A stretch of DNA of 52,094 nt from Cytophagales bacterium (GTDB lineage Bacteria > Bacteroidota > Bacteroidia > Cytophagales > Thermoflexibacteraceae): positions 1-52,094 of the forward strand of contig CANGYA010000007.1 of NCBI GenBank assembly GCA_947457925.1, read 5' to 3'. Both the position numbers and the translations under genes were made by a program. This document shows, piece by piece, positions 46,206-52,094 of this stretch. The notes beneath the pieces were generated by a model. It was not told the origin of the DNA and did not search any database. It worked only from the letters and a program-made list of their open reading frames with translations. Position 1 is the first letter of the stretch; each line of letters opens with the position of its first letter.

Positions 46206-46799
46206 ATGGAAACAAAAGATAATTTAGAAAAATTTGTGTTACAAAACAGAGAGGCTTTCGACGACAAAGCCCCCTCGATGGACTTGTGGAACAAATTGGC
46301 AGATGAGTTAGCCAAAGAAGATTTACAGAAGACTTCGCAACGCCCACAAAAAATGTTGCCAGTCCGCAAAGTATGGCAAATGGCTGCGGGTTTTGCTGCG
46401 GTGATGCTCTTGGGTTGGTTGTTGCAGTGGAAATACTTGCAAAATCCTGCTACTGTTTCGCAAGATACGGTACAAGCCCAGCCTTCTTTTCAAAAAATAG
46501 CCCCAGAAATAGCCGAAGCCGAAACGTACTATTTTATGCAAATCAATCAGCTACAAAGCAACTTGAAAAAGTACAATAGTAAGACAGTAGGCATAGAAAA
46601 TTCGGAAGTGAGCCAAGAAGTAGAAAAATTGGATACGGTGTATCAAAACCTTAAAAAAGATTTTTATTCTTCTGGTGGACAAGAAGAAGTAGTAAGGGCG
46701 ATGATACAAAATTTACAACTACGCCTCCAATTACTCCAACAACATTTGGACGTGGTAGAAAAAGCCGAAAAACTCAAAAAAGGCGAAGTAGCTTTATAG
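46206..46799 (+). CDS. probable anti-sigma factor (membrane-anchored, 197 aa)
   Basis: N-terminal about 60 residues are cytosolic and helical, as in sigma-binding domains (EAFDDKAPSMDLWNKLADEL). One membrane helix (VWQMAAGFAAVMLLGWLLQW) follows, then a periplasmic helical region (EAETYYFMQINQLQSNLKKYN, LQLRLQLLQQHLDVVEKAEKL). The position immediately after the ECF sigma and the layout are those of an anti-sigma factor; no zinc motif is seen. A terminator follows at 46834-46870. Confidence 0.8.
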   Translation: METKDNLEKFVLQNREAFDDKAPSMDLWNKLADELAKEDLQKTSQRPQKMLPVRKVWQMAAGFAAVMLLGWLLQWKYLQNPATVSQDTVQAQPSFQKIAPEIAEAETYYFMQINQLQSNLKKYNSKTVGIENSEVSQEVEKLDTVYQNLKKDFYSSGGQEEVVRAMIQNLQLRLQLLQQHLDVVEKAEKLKKGEVAL

Positions 46800-46833
46800 A
46801 GGCAATTTTTAATTAGTAAATTTTAAATTAATC

Positions 46834-46870
46834 AAACCCTACAAGTTTCCTATAAAGCCTTGTAGGGTTT
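46834..46870 (+). terminator. terminator after the sigma/anti-sigma pair
   Basis: 12-bp perfect stem (46834-46845 with 46859-46870), 13-nt loop, followed by ATCATTTTTG. Confidence 0.75.
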
Positions 46871-46945
46871 ATCATTTTTGTTAATTTTAAAAATTGATTA
46901 TTTAGCTTAGTATTGTATTTTTCTTTTAATATTCACAGTAATTTC

Positions 46946-46975
46946 TTGGTTATTTTTTATCAAAAAGTATCTTTG
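46946..46975 (+). promoter_or_regulatory. promoter of the receiver gene (-33 TTG, -7 TATCTTTG)
   Basis: TTG (46946-46948) and TATCTTTG (46968-46975) are 19 bp apart, the usual Bacteroidota spacing. The ATG at 47001 is 25 bp on. Confidence 0.7.
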
Positions 46976-47000
46976 TTCTAACAACTACACATGAACCAAT

Positions 47001-47402
47001 ATGAAAAAAATTTATAAGACTTTTGTAGTAGAAGATAACCGTACCGAAGGGTTATTATTACAACTTGCCCTATCAGAAATTTTGAATCTTGAGGTAAAAA
47101 TGTTCCCAACGGCACAATCGTTGTTAGAACATTTGGTAGAAAACCCCGCCATTGTAATTGTAGATTTGAATCTTCCTGATATGATGGGTTTGGAGTTAAT
47201 TAAGATTATAAGAGAAAAATATCCCAAAATACGCATAGTAGTAGTATCTGCCCAAAGAGATATGGATATGTTGGCAAAAGTTCAAGCTATGGGTATTTAC
47301 AACTATTTGGTAAAAAGTGAGGACTGCTTGGTTTATTTACATAAAGTTATTGAAGAATTATTAATTATCTTAGAATATCAACAAACTTTCAATACACATT
47401 AA
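47001..47402 (+). CDS. single-domain response regulator (CheY-like)
   Basis: 133 residues made only of a receiver domain, with no output domain. Acidic pair Glu11/Asp12 (VVEDN), phosphorylated Asp55 (IVDLNLPD), Ser near 84 (VVVSAQ) and Lys (YLVKSED) complete the site. An earlier ATG at 46991 is out of frame and stops after eight codons, so 47001 is the start. It is followed 42 bp later by a lone CheB domain, suggesting that the two act together. Confidence 0.88.
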   Translation: MKKIYKTFVVEDNRTEGLLLQLALSEILNLEVKMFPTAQSLLEHLVENPAIVIVDLNLPDMMGLELIKIIREKYPKIRIVVVSAQRDMDMLAKVQAMGIYNYLVKSEDCLVYLHKVIEELLIILEYQQTFNTH

Positions 47403-47444
47403 TCCTATTCACTTCTTTTACTTCAAAGTTTAACAGATAATTAC

Positions 47445-48029
47445 GTGGCAACGGATAAAAAATACTCAGCTTTAGTCATGGGTGGCTCGGCAGGGAGCAT
47501 CAAGGTCATCAAACAAATTTTGGGTGATTTGACTTTTGTGCCTTCTGTACCTATTTTTATAGCACTACATAGATTACAGTCTGATAAAAACTCTAAATTA
47601 CAAGAAGTTATCCAATATGCTACGCCTATTCCTGTGATAGAACCTACTCATGGGCAACGTATAGAGGGTGGGAAAATCTATTTAGCTCCCGCAGATTATC
47701 ACTTAGTAGTTACCCCAGAGCTAACTTTTGAATTGTCGGGCAGTCCTTTAGTACACTATTCTCGTCCTTCTATAGATGTGCTATTTCTATCTTCAGCAGA
47801 TATTTTTAAACACAATTTAATAGGCGTTTTGGTTACAGGAGCAAACCGTGACGGAGCTTTGGGCATGAAAGCCATAAAAGAACAAGGTGGGCATACGATT
47901 GTGCAAGACCCTAACGACAGTTTTGTGGCAACCATGCCCAAAGCAGCCATACAACTTAGTAAAATAGACCATGTACTAAATAGCAATGAAATAGCCTCGC
48001 ACTTAAATAGATTAGGTCACTTATTGTAA
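47445..48029 (+). CDS. stand-alone CheB-type methylesterase domain (194 aa)
   Basis: Starts at GTG. The catalytic triad of chemotaxis methylesterase is in place: Ser15 (GGSAGS), His42 (ALHRL), Asp136 (GANRDGALG), along with the ending QDPNDSFVATMPKAA. The receiver domain usually fused in front is absent; the receiver gene just upstream may replace it in trans. No CheR, CheA or chemoreceptor is present nearby, so it may act outside classical chemotaxis. It could be fused to CheR elsewhere in the genome as in some regulators. Confidence 0.88.
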   Translation: MATDKKYSALVMGGSAGSIKVIKQILGDLTFVPSVPIFIALHRLQSDKNSKLQEVIQYATPIPVIEPTHGQRIEGGKIYLAPADYHLVVTPELTFELSGSPLVHYSRPSIDVLFLSSADIFKHNLIGVLVTGANRDGALGMKAIKEQGGHTIVQDPNDSFVATMPKAAIQLSKIDHVLNSNEIASHLNRLGHLL

Positions 48030-48039
48030 GTTTATCTAT

Positions 48040-48630
48040 CTATTCTTCAAAAACGTCCTCCACATTTACTTCCAAATCTGGAAAAAGAATGGGCGAAAAA
48101 GTATCTTCTTTCACATAAATCCCTTTGAAAACATACTTTTCGTTTTCTAAATAAAACTGTTCTATGGTGTTTTCGCTGGGGCGGACTATCCAATATTCTA
48201 ACACGCCATTTTCTTGGTACAATGCAAATTTATCTTTCACATCTGTTTTGGTACTACTTGGCGATACAATTTCTATAATCAAATCTGGCGAACCTAAACA
48301 GCCTTGCGTGTCCAATTTAGCCCTATCACAAATTACACAAATATCGGGCTGTACCACTGTATAAATGTCTTTTTCGGTCTTGCCCGCAGGGTTTTTCACG
48401 AGTTTGACATCAAAAGGGGCATGAAAAACTCGACACGTTTTCCCTCTAAAATAACTTGAAAAATCTCTGTGCAAATTGCCAGAAACAGTTTGATGATAAC
48501 GGTTAGGGGCTGACATTTGGCGAATATAACCCTTGAGTAGTTCTACTCTTTCTATGAATTGCCAAGTGATATAGTCTGCATAAGAATAGACTGTATTTGG
48601 GTTGAGTTGGTCTATAGAAGTGATTGTCAT
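48040..48630 (-). CDS. Uma2 family protein (DUF820)
   Basis: PD-(D/E)XK-fold protein of the Uma2 family, 196 residues, full length. YADYITWQF..VELLKGYIRQMSAPN is the family start, followed by VVQPDICVICD (core Asp), DLIIEIVSPSS (core Glu), DVKDKFALYQENGVLEYWIV (Lys), with the order as in other members. The family is common in Cyanobacteria and Bacteroidota; its role is not established. It is convergent with the CheB gene at a 10-bp gap. Confidence 0.88.
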   Translation of the reverse strand: MTITSIDQLNPNTVYSYADYITWQFIERVELLKGYIRQMSAPNRYHQTVSGNLHRDFSSYFRGKTCRVFHAPFDVKLVKNPAGKTEKDIYTVVQPDICVICDRAKLDTQGCLGSPDLIIEIVSPSSTKTDVKDKFALYQENGVLEYWIVRPSENTIEQFYLENEKYVFKGIYVKEDTFSPILFPDLEVNVEDVFEE

Positions 48631-48984
48631 ACTACTGCATCTTTTTAGTAGGCTAAAATAAGCATTGTTACGTAATCTTACAACTATTTCAGTGATTAAG
48701 CATAATGTGATTAATTAACGTAAAAAACCTATGTTAAATCCGCCTAATCTGTGTTAGCTGTGTGCTTAGAACAGAAAAAGCCACTTCTACAAGAAGCAGC
48801 TTTTATCACACTAAACATTAAAACAAAATGAAAACAAAAATTCTTTTTCTTTATTGAGCAAAGTTACGGAAATATTAACAAATACTGAATTTATCGTAAA
48901 AAAATGTCAAAAACAATTTAACCCTGTAATAGGGTTGCAATAATGCGACTTTTTTTATAGTTTTAGCAAAAAAATTCACTACGA
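48631..48984. other. 354-bp gene-free stretch between divergent Uma2 and M16 genes
   Basis: Contains a 13-bp hairpin with two mismatches (48776-48804, AAAAAGCCACTTCT... GAAGCAGCTTTT), which has the form of a terminator although no gene ends there. A possible 9-codon ORF (MKTKILFLY, 48828-48857) lies just after it. A remnant of a lost gene end is possible. No clear TAnnTTTG element. Confidence 0.5.
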
Positions 48985-50226
48985 ATGATACATTACGAAC
49001 ATTTTCAGTTAGAAAACGGACTGAATGTCTATGTCCACGAAGACCATACCACACCCATCGCCGTACTTAATCTTTTGTATGGTGTAGGTTCAAGAGATGA
49101 GGACGAAAATAAAACGGGCTTTGCCCACTTGTTCGAGCATTTGATGTTTGGCGGTTCTGTTAATATTCCTATTTATGACGAACCATTGCAACGGGCTGGT
49201 GGCGAAAACAACGCCTTTACTTCGCCAGACATTACGAATTATTACGTAACTATTCCCTCAAAAAACTTAGAAACGGCTTTTTGGTTAGAGTCAGACCGTA
49301 TGTTGAGTTTGGCGTTTAGCGAGGAGTCTTTGGAGGTGCAAAGAAAAGTAGTGATAGAGGAATTTAAACAACGGTATCTGAACCAACCTTACGGAGATGT
49401 TTGGCTCAAATTAAACCCTTTGGTTTATACACAGCACCCTTACAAATGGTGTACGATTGGCAAGGATATTAGCCATATAGAAAATGCCACGATGGAAGAT
49501 GTAAAATCATTTTTCTCAAAATATTACGTCCCCAATAATGCCCATTTGGTGGTGGCAGGAGATGTAACGTTGGTACAAGTAAAGAGGCTATGCAAAAAAT
49601 GGTTTGCACCTATAGCAAAAGGAGCAGTTCCGCCACGCAATTTGCCCAAAGAGCCACGCCAAACAGAAGCCCGTTTGTTGGAAGTGGAGGCAGATGTACC
49701 TGCATCTGTGCTATACAAAGTGTACCCGATGTGCAACCGTACTTCTTTGCAGTACCACCCTACCGACTTGTTGAGTGATTTATTGGGAAGAAGTAAATCT
49801 TCAAGGCTTTATACCAAATTGGTGCAGCAGCAACAGTTGTTCAGTTCGGTAAGTGCTTCGGTTACAGGGGCTTTAGATGATGGTTTGTTGGTGGTTTCGG
49901 GTAGGGTGAATAAGGGTGTGGATATGAAGGTAGCTGATGAAGCCGTAAGTGAAATTGTGGAGGAATTTAGACACCATTTAGTAGATGAACATGAGCTTCA
50001 AAAGGTAAAAAATCAGGCGGAATCTACCTTGATTTTTAGTGAAATGGAGTTGCTTAACCGTGCTATGGGTTTGGCGTATGCTGCCTTTGCAGGTGATGTG
50101 GACTTGATTAACCAAGAATCTGCCCGCATACAAGCCGTTACACCTGCACGCATACAAACTGTGGCGTATGATGTCTTGCGAGCTAATAATTGTACGACAA
50201 TGTACTACAAGAGTAAGCAAAGTTAA
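48985..50226 (+). CDS. M16 family zinc metallopeptidase (413 aa)
   Basis: Pitrilysin/insulinase-type peptidase. The zinc motif HxxEH is His48-x-x-Glu51-His52 (AHLFEHLMFGG), with the distal Glu in the EEF helix (VQRKVVIEEFKQRY). The length of about 413 is the single-repeat form, which usually pairs with a second, inactive homologue; none is in the window. No signal peptide, so cytosolic or delivered otherwise. It ends at the bidirectional terminator 50270-50302, convergent with hisB. Confidence 0.9.
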   Translation: MIHYEHFQLENGLNVYVHEDHTTPIAVLNLLYGVGSRDEDENKTGFAHLFEHLMFGGSVNIPIYDEPLQRAGGENNAFTSPDITNYYVTIPSKNLETAFWLESDRMLSLAFSEESLEVQRKVVIEEFKQRYLNQPYGDVWLKLNPLVYTQHPYKWCTIGKDISHIENATMEDVKSFFSKYYVPNNAHLVVAGDVTLVQVKRLCKKWFAPIAKGAVPPRNLPKEPRQTEARLLEVEADVPASVLYKVYPMCNRTSLQYHPTDLLSDLLGRSKSSRLYTKLVQQQQLFSSVSASVTGALDDGLLVVSGRVNKGVDMKVADEAVSEIVEEFRHHLVDEHELQKVKNQAESTLIFSEMELLNRAMGLAYAAFAGDVDLINQESARIQAVTPARIQTVAYDVLRANNCTTMYYKSKQS

Positions 50227-50269
50227 TAGGTGAGAAAAGTTATATAGTAACTGACCTGAGTATTGTAAT

Positions 50270-50302
50270 TTGTGGTAAAAAATCATACATTTTTTACCAC
50301 AA
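50270..50302. terminator. bidirectional terminator between the M16 gene and hisB
   Basis: 14-bp perfect stem (50270-50283 with 50289-50302), 5-nt loop CATAC, T-rich arms on both strands. Confidence 0.85.
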
Positions 50303-50315
50303 CCTACTACCCAAA

Positions 50316-51446
50316 CTACAACATTCCCTTCGTACTTGGCAAATTCATGTTATTCATATCACGTTTTACTGCCATACCTATAGCCTTTGCCAAAGCCTTA
50401 AAGATACCTTCTATTTTGTGGTGTTCATTTTGCCCTTCCGCCTGAATATTGAGATTGGCTTTTGCCCCATCTGCAAAAGATTTGAAGAAATGCTCAAACA
50501 TTTCGGTAGGCATTTCGCCTATTTTCTCCCGTTTAAATTCGGCTTTCCACACCAACCAACTTCTCCCGCCAAAATCTAAGGCTACTTGTGCCAAACAGTC
50601 GTCCATAGGCAAGCAATAGCCATACCGTTGAATACCTTTTTTGTCTGCCAATGCCTTCGCAAAAGTTTCGCCTAAGGCAATCGCCGTATCTTCTATAGTA
50701 TGGTGTTCGTCTATGTGCAAATCTCCTTTGACCTTAATCGTCAAATCAACGCCAGAGTGTCGGGCTAATTGGTCGAGCATGTGGTCAAAAAAGCCTAAAC
50801 CTGTGTGAATATTGGCTTTGCCTGTACCGTCGAGGTTCAGTTGGATATGAATATCCGTTTCGTTGGTAGTGCGTTGGTAGCTGGCATTTCTGCGTGGGAG
50901 CAACAAAAATTCGGCTATAGCCAACCAATTTTGAGCATCTAAAGCCAAATGTGCCTGCAATTCTTCGGGGACTTCAAGGTGTTGGTTGTCTGTATGACGA
51001 ATAAGAATACCCTTTGCCCCTAAATTTTTTGCCAACTGAATATCCGTCAATCTATCACCAATGACATACGAATTAGGTAAGTCATACAAGTCTGGATTTT
51101 GAATAAACTTAGTGAGCATACCCGTATTTGGTTTACGCGTAGGGGCATTTTGCCATTCAAAATGTTCATCTATGTACGTTTCATCAAACACAATACCCTG
51201 ACTTGCCAACAATTCAGTCATTTTGTTGTGAGATTCCCAAAAACTTTCTGTCGGGAAACTCTCCGTTCCCAAACCGTCTTGGTTCGTAACCATCACAAAT
51301 TGATAAGGCAATTTTTGGCGAATGAGATGTAACGCATGAATGACATTGGGCAAGAAATTTAATTTAGACAATTTGTCAATCTGATAGTTGTCTTGTGGCT
51401 CGTGAATCAACGTACCATCTCTATCTATGAACAGCACTTTTTGCAT
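50316..51446 (-). CDS. hisB: bifunctional histidinol-phosphatase / imidazoleglycerol-phosphate dehydratase
   Basis: Two histidine-synthesis enzymes in one chain, 376 residues from the ATG at 51446; the frame to 51509 adds 21 non-family residues. The N-terminal HAD phosphatase begins [13 protein letters not shown] (Asp8, Asp10). The C-terminal dehydratase has the metal-binding [13 protein letters not shown] and [16 protein letters not shown]. The fusion is known in enterobacteria and some Bacteroidota. It stands alone, without the rest of the his operon. A TTACTTTG element close to the promoter consensus lies about 40 bp upstream. Confidence 0.95.
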   Translation of the reverse strand: MQKVLFIDRDGTLIHEPQDNYQIDKLSKLNFLPNVIHALHLIRQKLPYQFVMVTNQDGLGTESFPTESFWESHNKMTELLASQGIVFDETYIDEHFEWQNAPTRKPNTGMLTKFIQNPDLYDLPNSYVIGDRLTDIQLAKNLGAKGILIRHTDNQHLEVPEELQAHLALDAQNWLAIAEFLLLPRRNASYQRTTNETDIHIQLNLDGTGKANIHTGLGFFDHMLDQLARHSGVDLTIKVKGDLHIDEHHTIEDTAIALGETFAKALADKKGIQRYGYCLPMDDCLAQVALDFGGRSWLVWKAEFKREKIGEMPTEMFEHFFKSFADGAKANLNIQAEGQNEHHKIEGIFKALAKAIGMAVKRDMNNMNLPSTKGML

Positions 51447-51959
51447 AAAGAGTATATAATTTATGGTATTTCGCCTATTTTGGGCGGTATATGCACAAAG
51501 TAAAGGCATTTGCCTGTAAAGTTACAGCCTAAATCTCTGTTTTTGATGTTATGATATGGTTAAAATAATTTGTTAATAGTAAAGCTCCTTAGCTATGTCT
51601 GCACATTGCTCAAAAAAAAATCTCTTAATTTCTAATCAAATTTGTAAAAAATTCTTAATTTCATTATTGTTTTATTAAATAATTGTTGCAAACTTTAAGG
51701 CGTAGCTAAGTGCTACTTGTGGGCTTGTGTTCTTTGAATAGCTGTTTTACTTTTTCACCTTAACCATTTATTAACCTATGACATAAAACTATCGAGTAAA
51801 TAACTTTTTCCAATCATTTATAGCATTATCGAGCTTGTAAATGAGTAGCAATTACGATTTGATAAACTTATTGAATTTTTGCTATTTTTTCGTTCTTTCT
51901 TGTAAAGAACTATTTTTGGTTTCAATGAAAATGAAAATTAAAAACAACACACAAAAAGT
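51447..51959. other. 513-bp gene-free stretch upstream of the SusC-type receptor
   Basis: AT-rich with no frame above 40 codons that looks real. At the right end is a -7 element for the receptor (51911-51918) and a 12-codon ORF (51928-51963, starting MKIKNN, ending at the receptor's ATG, TATGA overlap). Long leader of the type used for regulation of outer-membrane protein genes, but no riboswitch or attenuator is recognisable. Confidence 0.5.
51911..51918 (+). promoter_or_regulatory. -7 promoter element TATTTTTG for the SusC-type receptor
   Basis: TAnnTTTG match 42 bp before the start codon at 51960. No -33 TTG at the usual distance. Confidence 0.5.
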
Positions 51960-52094
51960 ATGAACAAAATTCGCAATCTATGGAGATTGTCATTGACGTT
52001 GGCACTTTCCCTATGTTTCACCACTTTACTTTTCGCCCAAAAAACGGTATCGGGCAAGGTAACAACGAAAGAAGAACCTAATGGCGCGCCAAGT
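51960..52094 (+). CDS. SusC/RagA-type TonB-linked outer-membrane protein, N-terminus only
   Basis: 45 codons are visible before the window ends. A signal peptide (MNKIRNLWRLSLTLALSLCF, ending FAQ) is followed by KTVSGKVTTKEEPNGAPS, the start of the carboxypeptidase regulatory-like domain that precedes the plug in SusC/RagA proteins. The substrate cannot be determined. Confidence 0.75.
   Translation, partial: MNKIRNLWRLSLTLALSLCFTTLLFAQKTVSGKVTTKEEPNGAPS

Noticed and set aside
51447-51509. Upstream extension of hisB
   Set aside because: The family starts at [11 protein letters not shown]; the extra residues cover the promoter region.
1-52094. tRNA, rRNA, CRISPR array, transposase or integrase
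   Set aside because: None found by reading; short repeats seen are not regularly spaced and no transposase-like frame is present.

Overview
The window is AT-rich bacterial DNA from a member of the Bacteroidota, most likely a gliding, Cytophagales-type organism. Evidence: a GldN component of the gliding/type IX secretion machinery; a giant surface protein with a type A C-terminal sorting domain; TonB-dependent outer-membrane receptors at both window edges; 7TM-DISM and Cache sensors fused to SpoIIE-type phosphatases; almost no Shine-Dalgarno sequences; and repeated promoter elements of the Bacteroidota type (-7 TAnnTTTG, some with a -33 TTG). No tRNA, rRNA, CRISPR array, transposase or integrase was recognised.

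Layout. 1-3519: 3' part of a siderophore-type TonB receptor, a PepSY membrane protein and an unknown membrane protein. 3624-14228, all on the minus strand: dnaB with two inteins, an AAA ATPase plus putative PD-(D/E)XK nuclease pair, a Panacea-type toxin-antitoxin-like pair, and smc. The toxin-antitoxin pair lies between the intact smc start and a second, partial copy of the smc start. 14639-17091: outer-membrane protein, panD, gldN. 17418-23747: a T9SS-type surface protein broken by a stop codon just after its signal peptide, then a 7TM-DISM/SpoIIE sensor phosphatase. 24067-28832: 2OG-Fe(II) oxygenase, TrpF-like protein, YheT-type hydrolase, urocanase. 28896-31572: two small exported proteins sharing a promoter-like motif, and a GlmU-like protein. 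31823-38474: nuoL, ribD with two small downstream genes, a SAP/DUF6434 protein and a second SpoIIE phosphatase. 38555-44090: biotin-carrier protein and two tandem Eco57I-like methylase/restriction genes. 44280-51446: S1/P1-type hydrolase, ECF sigma and its probable anti-sigma, a lone receiver and a lone CheB domain, a Uma2 protein, an M16 peptidase and bifunctional hisB. The window ends 45 codons into a SusC-type receptor.

The best candidates for something new are in 7100-10250. Two mobile-looking cassettes (ATPase+nuclease, then antitoxin+partner) both end 10-15 bp before an smc start codon. The older smc start survives as a 42-codon ORF that begins with 17 residues identical to SMC and ends inside the antitoxin start codon. 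This suggests that cassettes enter repeatedly at the 5' end of smc and rebuild the gene start. Other points of interest are the double-intein DnaB, the shared core of the two tandem methylases, a small GldN-like protein far from gldN, a palindromic repeat family, and a 27-bp motif upstream of two exported-protein genes that may be read by an ECF sigma factor.
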